DNA from: a virus
Virus record (IMG/VR): IMGVR_UViG_3300005541_000006
Location: 1-45,275 of that record
Reading direction: 5' to 3' (one strand)
DNA: 45,275 bases
Position 1 is the stretch's first letter. Each line of letters starts with the position of its first letter. Below are positions 6,582 through 14,655 of this stretch, one piece after another. A program made the position numbers and the translations under genes. Under the pieces are notes generated by a model. That model had not been told where the DNA came from. It was given only the letters and a program-made list of their open reading frames with translations, and searched no databases.

Positions 6582-7847
6582 ATGTCCATCGGCAATAATG
6601 CCTCATCGTTCGGAGCTCAGGCGGAATACATTCGTCCGAAGCTTGAAATGCTCACGCTTGTATCGAGTATTCTCTACAAGCGCATCAACGTCCGCACGGA
6701 CGTAAAGCCAGTATCCACCCGCCCGGCGCGCATCCCCTTGCAGCCCCTCTCTCAGGGCGGAATGAAGATCGGCGCATTCGACGGGCAGGATTTGGGGCTC
6801 GGATCGGCTCCGGTTGAGACGTTCGGCTCTCTTTCCTGCGTTTCACTCCTTCAGCCTTCGCAGTACACATTCCTTGCGGAGTGGGCGAACGACGAGAACG
6901 TCAAGTCCATCCAGAACTTCGTCACGCTGACCCACGAACAAGCCCCCAAGGTGTTTGCGGGGTTCATCGACTCGCTTCTGGCGCTGTCGGACGGCTCAAA
7001 CACCCTGGACTCCATCGTGGCGACCACCGGAACCAACGGGCTGATCGTCAACAATGCTAACGCCTTCCAGGACCAGCAGCCTATCGACGTGTGGTCTTCT
7101 TTGGGCGGGACCTTTGAAGGTTCCGTAGTCGTCCAGTCGGTCGACATCGCGAACAACACGATTTGGCTCACCGGTCCCTTCCCGGTAGGTTCGACCGCCG
7201 GCTGGCTCCTGCTGGCTTCAGGATCCTCGGGCCAGGCCAACTCTGGTATCTTCGGGCTTCCCTACTACAACGTCGCCGGCAACACCGGCAACTTCATGGG
7301 CATCCAGCGCTCGACGTTCCCCGGCAAGTTCTCGACGCCCAACATCAACCAGGGCGGCAAAGCTATGACGCCGGCCAGTGTCCGCGCTCTGTTCGCTCAG
7401 ATCATCCTGGCCTTGGGTGAGGAACGGGCCAACTCCTCGGAGCTGGTCTGTCATGGGAATGTGGAAGCCCAGGCCGCCTGGGAAAACATCGCCCTGAACG
7501 TCCAAAGCGTTATCTGGAACCAAGTTAAGGGCGACGAAGCTCCCGACATGCTAACCAAGTCGGCGCCCACCATGATCGCCAAGCGCGAATTCCTGGTGAA
7601 TCCCCGAGCCCAGCCCGGCCGCATCGACTTCCTGCCGCTCAAGGAGTGGTGGAGAATCGAAACCCGCAAGGAAGACTACATCGAGGTCGAAGGCCAGACG
7701 GCTTTCCCGGCTTACGGCGCTTCCGGCGGTATCGCTTCGAGCGTGCTGTTCTACCTCGCGGCGGTTCTGCAATTCGGAACCGGCCAGCCGCGCTTGAACG
7801 CATATTATTCCAACTTCGCCATACCCACGGGGTACTTCGGGCACTAA
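6582..7847 (+). CDS. major capsid (coat) protein, 421 aa
   Basis: The coat protein builds the icosahedral shell, presumably with the HK97 fold. Length is close to P22 coat (430 aa). Visible features are a polar N-terminal arm, an R-rich stretch near residue 30-50 (YKRINVRTDVKPVSTRPARIP) and a long mixed alpha/beta body with no transmembrane or enzymatic motifs. SD AGGAG (6570-6574) is 7 bases before ATG 6582. The gene follows portal and scaffold, has its own structured leader and is closed by an intrinsic terminator, consistent with the most abundant virion protein. The assignment is by context and length, without a structure search. Confidence 0.85.
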   Translation: MSIGNNASSFGAQAEYIRPKLEMLTLVSSILYKRINVRTDVKPVSTRPARIPLQPLSQGGMKIGAFDGQDLGLGSAPVETFGSLSCVSLLQPSQYTFLAEWANDENVKSIQNFVTLTHEQAPKVFAGFIDSLLALSDGSNTLDSIVATTGTNGLIVNNANAFQDQQPIDVWSSLGGTFEGSVVVQSVDIANNTIWLTGPFPVGSTAGWLLLASGSSGQANSGIFGLPYYNVAGNTGNFMGIQRSTFPGKFSTPNINQGGKAMTPASVRALFAQIILALGEERANSSELVCHGNVEAQAAWENIALNVQSVIWNQVKGDEAPDMLTKSAPTMIAKREFLVNPRAQPGRIDFLPLKEWWRIETRKEDYIEVEGQTAFPAYGASGGIASSVLFYLAAVLQFGTGQPRLNAYYSNFAIPTGYFGH

Positions 7848-7866
7848 ACGGGTCCTCCTTGACTCC

Positions 7867-7894
7867 GGGGCTGGCTCCTCCAGCCCCACTTTTT
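7867..7894 (+). terminator. intrinsic terminator after the coat gene
   Basis: Perfect 8-bp stem GGGGCTGG/CCAGCCCC with a 5-base loop, then AC and five T (7890-7894). It is the only clear Rho-independent terminator I find in the window. It lies 20 bases after the coat stop and immediately before the next ATG (7900), so downstream genes must be reached by readthrough or another promoter. Confidence 0.85.
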
Positions 7895-7899
7895 GAGAT

Positions 7900-8568
7900 A
7901 TGACCGCACTCGACCCCGCAAACTCGCTTCAGCACTTTCCGATGGCGATGGCTCGCTTCGGGCTGAACCCTTTCGGCGAGAATCGTTTTCGCATCGTCCT
8001 TGCCTCGACCCGGCGCTCGCTTGTCTTCGGAAAGTGGAACGAATCCGGCACGGAGCGCGCCAAGTACTGTTTGACCTATCCCGAGATCGGGCCGAACTGG
8101 ATTCTTGAGGAGTGGCTCGATGCTTTCGCGTTTACCGGGGTAACGCCGACGCAATGGAACGCCGATCGCCAGTTGAACATCCTGGGACCGTATCCGCACC
8201 GCGGGGAATACCTGATGTGCGGGGATTCGAGCTTCGACCCGGAGCAAACGAACATCGACAAGCTGATCCGCATGGTTCACGCCGCCGACAGGTATTCGTG
8301 GGCGGAAAAGCTCACCGCCTGCCGGAATCGCGCGACCAAGGAAGAAATCGAGAAGGCGTGCCTGCGTGAAGCGATCATCCGCGATGCATTACCGGCCTTC
8401 GGACATGCCCCGTTTTCGCAGCTATCCACAGGGCGCGGCGGCGCGCCCAAGACCAGCCCCGTACTTCGATCCGCCAATGAGCTTGGGCTACCTGTTCCAC
8501 GTGGAATCCCTGGCCAAGTAACCATTGGTGGCGGAAAAGTCATGAGGAAAAGAAAGAGAGCAGCGTAA
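7900..8568 (+). CDS. hypothetical head-region protein, 222 aa
   Basis: The start ATG 7900 follows the coat terminator; only a weak SD (GAG, 7895-7897) is present, which should keep its level well below that of the coat. The protein is mixed alpha/beta and Trp-rich (NWILEEWLDAFAFTGVTPTQWN), with a basic tail (MRKRKRAA). It resembles no enzyme I recognise. Position between coat and adaptor suggests a virion or head-completion protein. Confidence 0.7.
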   Translation: MTALDPANSLQHFPMAMARFGLNPFGENRFRIVLASTRRSLVFGKWNESGTERAKYCLTYPEIGPNWILEEWLDAFAFTGVTPTQWNADRQLNILGPYPHRGEYLMCGDSSFDPEQTNIDKLIRMVHAADRYSWAEKLTACRNRATKEEIEKACLREAIIRDALPAFGHAPFSQLSTGRGGAPKTSPVLRSANELGLPVPRGIPGQVTIGGGKVMRKRKRAA

Positions 8569-8798
8569 TGGAGATTGACGTTTTTGCGGAACTCCCCGCA
8601 ACGCCGAGCGAATTGAACGCCGTCGTTCTCGCTGCCGTTCTGAGGGAACGAGACCGCTGCGTTAGGACCATACTGCGGTTCGACGATTTCGTGTTCGAGG
8701 GACGCCACGTAGACGGCTACGGAAAGGGCAGTTACGCAATGGTAAACGAGAAACGCTCTCTCGAAAAACTAGCAGAAGAGATTCGCAAAGGAGAATAG
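8568..8798 (+). CDS. hypothetical protein, 76 aa
   Basis: Coupled to the upstream gene by TAATG. A small charged protein with two predicted helices (ELNAVVLAAVLRERDRCVRTIL and EKRSLEKLAEEIRKGE). No motif is recognised. The AAAGGAGAA sequence near its end (8786-8794) is the SD of the following gene. Confidence 0.65.
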   Translation: MEIDVFAELPATPSELNAVVLAAVLRERDRCVRTILRFDDFVFEGRHVDGYGKGSYAMVNEKRSLEKLAEEIRKGE

Positions 8799-9605
8799 AT
8801 GCCCGCACCCACAGCAGTACCCACCACCCCCGCAACGGCCCCGCAGAGCGGTTTCGTGCGCCTGTCGCAGGCACCCGAACTGATGCAGCGCCAGAAAGAC
8901 CTGAATCGCGGCAAGAAGCCAGCATACCTGCCCAATGCCGTCCGGGAAGAGTCCAAGAAACGCCAACTTTACATCTTCAACGTCGGGCCAAAGCGGCTCA
9001 CTGGGAACGGCGTTCAGATGGTGAACAACTCCATCCCTCCGTGTCCTGAGGGTGCGGACTATTCCGAGCCGGTTATCGTTCCAGGAACGCCTTTCGAGTT
9101 CTACAACAAGGAAGGAAACACGCTCGAGGTCCAGTTTCACGAAGTTCAAGAGGGCGAGGACCCAGGATTCGACTTCGCGTGCCAGTACATGAACGGTTTC
9201 ACCGACGAAAAGGGCCGGTGGAACGGGAAAATGCTGATGCCCGGAAATTCGCTTGAGAAATACGGCGTCGGTATCGCCCGGCAGTGGCCTCCGAGCAAGG
9301 ATGAAATTGCCCTGGCGCGCAAGAAGATGCTCGCGGAGTATCTAAAGATGGTCCAGGCCGCGCGGGACGCCCACGCTACCGGCCAACTCTCGAAACTCCT
9401 GGCTCAGGACGGAGAATTGTACTTTACGGCGGCCCGCGGGCTTGGTTTGAGCGCCAAAACCGAGCGCTGGATGGAGTTCGCGTCGACGCCGGAGGCTCCG
9501 AAGCCGCGCGAGACGAAACTTTGCCCAGATTGCGCCAATGACATCTTCCTGGAAGCTCGGAAATGCAGCCATTGCGGCTTTAGGTTTGACGACAAGTCCA
9601 AATAA
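8799..9605 (+). CDS. virion-region protein with C-terminal zinc ribbon, 268 aa
   Basis: The N-terminus is Pro/Ala/Thr-rich; residues 50-130 look beta-rich (RQLYIFNVGPKRLTGNGVQM, VIVPGTPFEFYNKEGNTLEV); residues 165-215 are helical. The last 30 residues carry CPDC and CSHC, a short zinc-ribbon module. Strong SD precedes ATG 8799. The context (between coat and adaptor) argues for a structural or assembly protein. A zinc ribbon on such a protein is unusual and may mediate protein or DNA contact. Not assigned to a named family. Confidence 0.7.
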   Translation: MPAPTAVPTTPATAPQSGFVRLSQAPELMQRQKDLNRGKKPAYLPNAVREESKKRQLYIFNVGPKRLTGNGVQMVNNSIPPCPEGADYSEPVIVPGTPFEFYNKEGNTLEVQFHEVQEGEDPGFDFACQYMNGFTDEKGRWNGKMLMPGNSLEKYGVGIARQWPPSKDEIALARKKMLAEYLKMVQAARDAHATGQLSKLLAQDGELYFTAARGLGLSAKTERWMEFASTPEAPKPRETKLCPDCANDIFLEARKCSHCGFRFDDKSK

Positions 9606-10477
9606 TGTCGACGCAGCCCCAATACATCTACGGCGACACCGCGAATGCGGTGCTGAATACCGCACGGTCGCGCATAGATGACCTGATCCTGAGTCCCGGA
9701 GCGTTCCCGACCGGCTCAGATCCTGGCCAGCAGCTAACGCAGGTGGGCGGCGGCAACCTTTTGGCGGAATTGAACGACGACGGCTCGCTTTGCCTTCGGA
9801 CGCAGATCATTTTCAACTCCGCCTATCGCAAGTTTCAGAAGGACTTGGGGAATTTGGGCTACCGGCTGCTGATCGGCGACAATCTGATCATTCCAGCGCT
9901 GCCCGTGAACTCGAACCCCGATCCGGCGACCCAATCGTGGCTTTCCTGGAACGGCTTCTTCGATGGAACTACTTTCCACAGCTCACCGGCGATGCCCGCC
10001 GACTTCGCAGCTCCCCTCAAGATCCGCGAGCGTCTGAATGGGACCAACTCGCTGTTTATCCCGATGCGGTGCGCGCTTGATGGGCTGCGGAACCAGTTCG
10101 TTAGAACTGTGTTCGACCGGCAGTGGGAATGGCGCGAAAACGCTCTATATCTGCCGGGAGCAACATCGATAACCGACAAGCAGTTTCGTTATACGCGGTT
10201 CCTGCCGGATCTGGTCCAGACCGTGGTTGGAAGCGTCACAACGCCCTGGTATTACCAGCTTTTACCGATTCCGCGATGTCTTTCGGCGCTTGCCTGGTAC
10301 GTGGCGATCGAGGTGGCTTTCCCGCGCGGCGACGGCGAGGGTTACGCTGGTGCGCGGGCGGAAGCGATGGGCGAGATGGAGCTTATTTTCAACGACCAAG
10401 CGCGCGCGGATCAGAGAACGAACAATCGAAGGCGACCGCGGGGCGGAAGCTCCCGGAGCCAGGATCGTGGCTATTAA
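9605..10477 (+). CDS. putative head-tail adaptor (P22 gp4-like role), 290 aa
   Basis: The frame follows coat-region genes and precedes the gp10-like protein, the place of the P22 adaptor. It has a helical N-terminus (ANAVLNTARSRIDDLILSPG), a mixed core with a run around LLPIPRCLSALAWYVAIEVA, and a strongly basic Arg-rich C-terminus (RTNNRRRPRGGSSRSQ), a feature common in podoviral adaptor or connector proteins. ATG 9605 overlaps the preceding TAA. An alternative is another head-completion protein. Confidence 0.55.
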   Translation: MSTQPQYIYGDTANAVLNTARSRIDDLILSPGAFPTGSDPGQQLTQVGGGNLLAELNDDGSLCLRTQIIFNSAYRKFQKDLGNLGYRLLIGDNLIIPALPVNSNPDPATQSWLSWNGFFDGTTFHSSPAMPADFAAPLKIRERLNGTNSLFIPMRCALDGLRNQFVRTVFDRQWEWRENALYLPGATSITDKQFRYTRFLPDLVQTVVGSVTTPWYYQLLPIPRCLSALAWYVAIEVAFPRGDGEGYAGARAEAMGEMELIFNDQARADQRTNNRRRPRGGSSRSQDRGY

Positions 10478-10489
10478 AGGAGAAATCAC

Positions 10490-10903
10490 ATGGCTGTAGC
10501 GGTGGCAATCACTTCAATCGTGGCGGCAGACCCCTCGGGCGGCAAGGATTCCACGAGAACCCGGCAGATCGTCGAAGGGACGCTGACGCTTTCCGGCAGT
10601 TACGGCGGCGCTTCGACTCACGGGGATACCGTGAACTTCGCGGGTCTGGTGAATTCCGATTATCCGCCGGTGTGGATCGAGATCCGCGAGGACGTCGGCG
10701 CCGGGAATGCGCCGCTCGGGTACAACTACACCTATAACAGCGGCACGACCCAAGCGAATGGTGTGCTGACAATCACCGGCACGGGTGCGAGTTCCGGCCA
10801 GGGCGGAACGGAAATCACAGAGAATACCGCCTACTCGAGCTTCACGCCGTCGCTCAATGGCGCGGTGCTTCGCTTCCGCGCTGCCTTCGCCAAAAACGTA
10901 TAG
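10490..10903 (+). CDS. beta-rich structural protein, 137 aa
   Basis: Thr/Gly/Ser-rich alternating sequence (IVEGTLTLSGSYGGASTHGD, GVLTITGTGASSGQGG) typical of small beta-sandwich virion proteins such as decoration or tail-surface proteins. SD AAAGGAGAA (10476-10484) lies 5 bases before ATG 10490. No enzymatic residues are visible. It pairs with the next gene, a similar-sized beta protein. Confidence 0.65.
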   Translation: MAVAVAITSIVAADPSGGKDSTRTRQIVEGTLTLSGSYGGASTHGDTVNFAGLVNSDYPPVWIEIREDVGAGNAPLGYNYTYNSGTTQANGVLTITGTGASSGQGGTEITENTAYSSFTPSLNGAVLRFRAAFAKNV

Positions 10904-10905
10904 CC

Positions 10906-11277
10906 ATGGCGAATACACTCACCATCAATGTGTCGGTTGGGTATGCCGGTAATAACGCTACGGTCGCCCTGGCGGTTCAGTCGCTTATTGCGGCCGTTAC
11001 CGGTAATGGGCTCAATTCTCTCAAGAGTTATAGCGCACCCACTGCTGATACAGCGATTCCACTGGGCAGCGTCACGGTCGCTGGAGGCGTGATGCTGATG
11101 GTGAACAATGACATGACCAATTTCGTGACCGTGAAATCGGCAGTGTCGGGCACGAAGTTGGCGAAGCTGTTTCCCGGCTACCCGGTACTCATTCCATTTG
11201 ACCCGAGCATAACGGCTCCGTCTACCCAGTCCGATACCGCGCCCTGCTCTGTCTCGTTCTGCATTTTCGACAAGTAA
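10906..11277 (+). CDS. beta-rich structural protein, 123 aa
   Basis: Begins 2 bases after the previous stop. The composition is Val/Thr/Asn/Ser-rich (TLTINVSVGYAGNNATVALA), with two cysteines near the end (CSVSFCIFDK). It may be a partner of the preceding protein on the virion surface. No specific family is recognised. Confidence 0.65.
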   Translation: MANTLTINVSVGYAGNNATVALAVQSLIAAVTGNGLNSLKSYSAPTADTAIPLGSVTVAGGVMLMVNNDMTNFVTVKSAVSGTKLAKLFPGYPVLIPFDPSITAPSTQSDTAPCSVSFCIFDK

Positions 11278-11280
11278 CCT

Positions 11281-14200
11281 ATGTTCAACGTCAAGGGAGC
11301 GGTCCAGGTCCCCCTTGAAATCTTCGGCGGGCTTGTGACCAACATGCCCGCCATGAACCTTCCGGCGGGCGTCTCCCCAGATTGCCAGGACATGGCCTTT
11401 CGCCCGGGCTCCGTGTTCAGCCGGCCGGCTCTCGCCAAGATCCTGGCAACATCGGTGGGTGTAACGACCCTGACCTACGCCAAGAGCTTCACGGACAACG
11501 CGGGAATCGTCAGAAACCTGTACCTGGATGCCACAGGGAATCTATGGGTTGAGAATCTGAACGCCTCAACCATGGTGATGCTGGCCGCAGTCACACCCGG
11601 AAGCTACGCCAAATCCATAACAGCCTTCGGACGCGAGTACATCGCATTTTCCGACGGAATCCATGGAACCGAAGTCGCACTCCAGTACGACGGGACCAAC
11701 CTGGACCGGGTGACCCAGGACGGCCCGGGCGCGCCCCCAACCGTTGGGAACCTGGTAATCCCTGCTGTGGCGATGCTTTCCGGCGGCGCGGGCCCGTCGC
11801 TTACCGTTATCAGCGCCACGACCACGAACCTGGTGGGCGGGAACTATACCCGCGTCACCATCACACTGGCCTCCGGCGGATTGGGCTTGCGGCCTGGAGA
11901 TATCGTCACCATCACCGGAAATTCCAATTCCACGCTGAACCAAACGGCTCCGCTGGCCCAAGTCGTCAGCGACACGCAAATTATCACGTACGGCTTTTAT
12001 CCGGCGTTTGAAACAGGCACCGGCGGCTCGACCAGCGCGACCAGCGCGTATTCGATCAGCCGGGCGAATAATATCGTCACAGTCAACACTGCTGTTCCGC
12101 ACGGGCTTCAGGTGGGTTACCAGGCGCAGATCAGCGGCGTGGACGCGACGGCTGTACCGGTCGCGGCAATTTCGAGCATCGTAATCAACAATGTGGACTC
12201 ACCGGGGATCGCCACGATCACCACGGCCGCGGCGCACGGGCTCGCTTCTGGAGAGAATATCGTCCTTAAGGGTATTTCGAGCATCGTGGCGGCGGCGATT
12301 TCGGCAGTCAGCAGGCAGGGTGGCATTGTAACCGTCACCACCAGCGCGGCTCATAATCTGGTTCCCGGCGCGGTGGTCAGCCTCTCGGGTGTTTCCGATG
12401 GCACGTTCAACACCACCCTGGTCATCACCAACGTCACGGATTCCACGCACTTCGTAGCGCTCCAGGCGGATTCCGATGCAACATCGAGCGGCGGAAACGT
12501 CAATCTGAGTTGGCCGATTCCCGATACTGTCGATCCGCAAGTGTTCGAGGTGCTGAACGTCCCGAGTGACACCTCTTTCCAGGTCGCGATTAACTGGTCC
12601 GATGGCACTTGGACCGATGGGCACGTTTACCTGCCGTGGGATGGGACTTACTACGTTTTTACCGTCCCGAGTCCGACGCAGTTCCAATACAAACAGAACG
12701 GCCCGGACATGCAGTCCACGGCGATCGGCACGGTTACCCCGGTGGGTCAAATCGCTCCCGGCCAGCATCAGCTGCAGGTGCTTTTCCTGACGCGCCAGGG
12801 CTACGTAACGCGCCCGAGTCCTCCGGTTCTGTGGAACGCCAACGGCGGCCAGTACGTTACGGTGAGCGATATCCCAACCGGTCCGCCGAACGTGGTGGCT
12901 CGCATTCTTGCCTTCACCGGCGCGGACGGCGCATACTTCTTCTACATCCCGGTTCCGGCTCAGGTAAACGGCCAGATCGTTTCTACGGCCACGCAGATCA
13001 ACGACAACACGACCACCAGCGCAATTCTGGACTTCGGCGACAATACGCTGTTCGCGGCCTTGGGAATTTCAATACCCGGAAACGACCTCGCGAACATGGC
13101 GATCCTGGATAGTGCCTTGGGATTTGCGTTCTACGGGGACCGGCTCATCACCTATGGGCAACGCAATTGTGTTCAGAACCTTCTGAATATGGGATTTGAC
13201 GGCGGGACGCTGCCAACTTTGCCAGGTGTTCCCACCGGATGGTCCGGGACTGGAACGGTGATGGCGGGGAACTTCAGCCAGGGCGTGTCAGTTCCTTCTC
13301 TGACACAATCGTTTTACGAGGACGCCTACGGAGCGCCCATTGCTTTAGCGAATCAGCAGTACACCGCACGCTGTTGGTCCACTATGGGCGCGACGGTGAA
13401 GATTTCGAGCGCCTCCACCGGTTTCTCGGCAACCGCTACGATCGTCGCCGGTCCGGGCGGCTGGGGGCAAGCGGACTTCAGCGCCAAAACCCCTGCGACC
13501 ATTCCGCCGGATTTGATAATCAAACTCACGGCGCCGGGGATCGTGGACGATCTGAGCCTCATCTACACGGACGATCCGTTCGTCAACAATGAGTTTTTGG
13601 GAAGCTACGTCAACAATCCCGAGGCGTTCGATAACGTCTCCGGTGTTTTTGGCGTTGAGGATACGCGCAAGATTCTGACGACGGAGATTATTCGCGGGTC
13701 CCTCTACGTACTGACGCAGGACCCCGGCGGCCGCCTCCATGTCATTCAGAACAACGGCGTAACAGAACCTGTGGGATGGTCGGTGAATGAGGTGGCGGCA
13801 AACTGCGGGGTTATGTCGCCATTCGCATCGACCGTCTCTCAGGCCGACGATGCGACGGCCGGTGGCGGCGAAGAATGGTTTGCCTGGATGAGTTTCGCGT
13901 CGGCGCGCATCTTCGGCGGCGATCAGGCTTACCCAATCTCTCAGGAGATTCAGCCTAACTGGAATTCGATCAATCCGGCGGCGTGGCTGACAACGTGGGC
14001 GTTGAATGACCCGGTAGCGAATCGCATCTACTTCGGCTTGCCAATTGGCAATGCTCCAAGCGGGGCGCTGGCGACCGCGCCGAATAAGCTCTACCACGTC
14101 GATTATCAGCAGCTCTACACGGCTTACGAAATCGCCGAGGCGAATTCGATTCACATCAGCTTCACGGGCAAGCTGACCGTGCGTGAACGTTCGCGGAAGT

Positions 14201-14655
14201 GGTGTCCCTGGAACATCCCGGCGAATGGCGCGGCGATGATCTATCGCGCCGTGGGTGGCCCGCTGACGACCGTCTTCTTCGTGGGTAACGGTTTGTATCC
14301 CGGGAAGTTGCCGGGAGGATGCGGAAACGCCTTTGCGCTCTGCGACAATAAGTTCACCGATGACTGTCTGGGCCAATTCTTTCCTTACTACACGACCTAC
14401 GCTTTTACGTCAGCGCAAGACGAACAGGGCTTGCAGCTCGGCGGCCAGAGGCATTTGTTGCAGTACCTTCAGTGGAACGCATCCGGCCAAGTAGGAAACA
14501 TCCGCGTGACGCTTTACGTCAACACGCTATCGAATCCGTGGCCGATCAAGACGGTTCAGCCGTTACTGGCCGATCCTACGCGCGATAACGAGTGGGGCGG
14601 CGGCCAGGCGAGCGGGCAGCGAGTGTTCGTGAAGTTCGAGGGGCTTCCGGCGTGA
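11281..14655 (+). CDS. large tail/stabilisation protein with tandem beta repeats, 1124 aa
   Basis: The N-terminus (GLVTNMPAMNLPAGVSPDCQ then FRPGSVFSRPAL) has the pattern of phage stabilisation proteins related in role to P22 gp10: a short strand, PxGxSPDxQ, then RPGSV.RP. At residues 190-420 there are about four copies of a beta repeat of the form T.AAHGL..G..V.L.GV, seen clearly near residues 270, 315 and 355. The C-terminal half is beta-rich and aromatic. It is far larger than gp10 (472 aa) and may combine stabilisation and tail-hub functions. Its TGA overlaps the GTG of the next gene. Confidence 0.65.
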   Translation: MFNVKGAVQVPLEIFGGLVTNMPAMNLPAGVSPDCQDMAFRPGSVFSRPALAKILATSVGVTTLTYAKSFTDNAGIVRNLYLDATGNLWVENLNASTMVMLAAVTPGSYAKSITAFGREYIAFSDGIHGTEVALQYDGTNLDRVTQDGPGAPPTVGNLVIPAVAMLSGGAGPSLTVISATTTNLVGGNYTRVTITLASGGLGLRPGDIVTITGNSNSTLNQTAPLAQVVSDTQIITYGFYPAFETGTGGSTSATSAYSISRANNIVTVNTAVPHGLQVGYQAQISGVDATAVPVAAISSIVINNVDSPGIATITTAAAHGLASGENIVLKGISSIVAAAISAVSRQGGIVTVTTSAAHNLVPGAVVSLSGVSDGTFNTTLVITNVTDSTHFVALQADSDATSSGGNVNLSWPIPDTVDPQVFEVLNVPSDTSFQVAINWSDGTWTDGHVYLPWDGTYYVFTVPSPTQFQYKQNGPDMQSTAIGTVTPVGQIAPGQHQLQVLFLTRQGYVTRPSPPVLWNANGGQYVTVSDIPTGPPNVVARILAFTGADGAYFFYIPVPAQVNGQIVSTATQINDNTTTSAILDFGDNTLFAALGISIPGNDLANMAILDSALGFAFYGDRLITYGQRNCVQNLLNMGFDGGTLPTLPGVPTGWSGTGTVMAGNFSQGVSVPSLTQSFYEDAYGAPIALANQQYTARCWSTMGATVKISSASTGFSATATIVAGPGGWGQADFSAKTPATIPPDLIIKLTAPGIVDDLSLIYTDDPFVNNEFLGSYVNNPEAFDNVSGVFGVEDTRKILTTEIIRGSLYVLTQDPGGRLHVIQNNGVTEPVGWSVNEVAANCGVMSPFASTVSQADDATAGGGEEWFAWMSFASARIFGGDQAYPISQEIQPNWNSINPAAWLTTWALNDPVANRIYFGLPIGNAPSGALATAPNKLYHVDYQQLYTAYEIAEANSIHISFTGKLTVRERSRKWCPWNIPANGAAMIYRAVGGPLTTVFFVGNGLYPGKLPGGCGNAFALCDNKFTDDCLGQFFPYYTTYAFTSAQDEQGLQLGGQRHLLQYLQWNASGQVGNIRVTLYVNTLSNPWPIKTVQPLLADPTRDNEWGGGQASGQRVFVKFEGLPA

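Noticed and set aside
7639-8280. Minus-strand open frame of 213 codons near the coat terminator
   Set aside because: Crosses the terminator and two plus-strand genes; no SD and no protein-like features.
13345-14376. Minus-strand open frame of 343 codons
   Set aside because: Lies wholly opposite the 1124-residue tail gene, with Arg-rich low-quality translation and no SD; a shadow frame.
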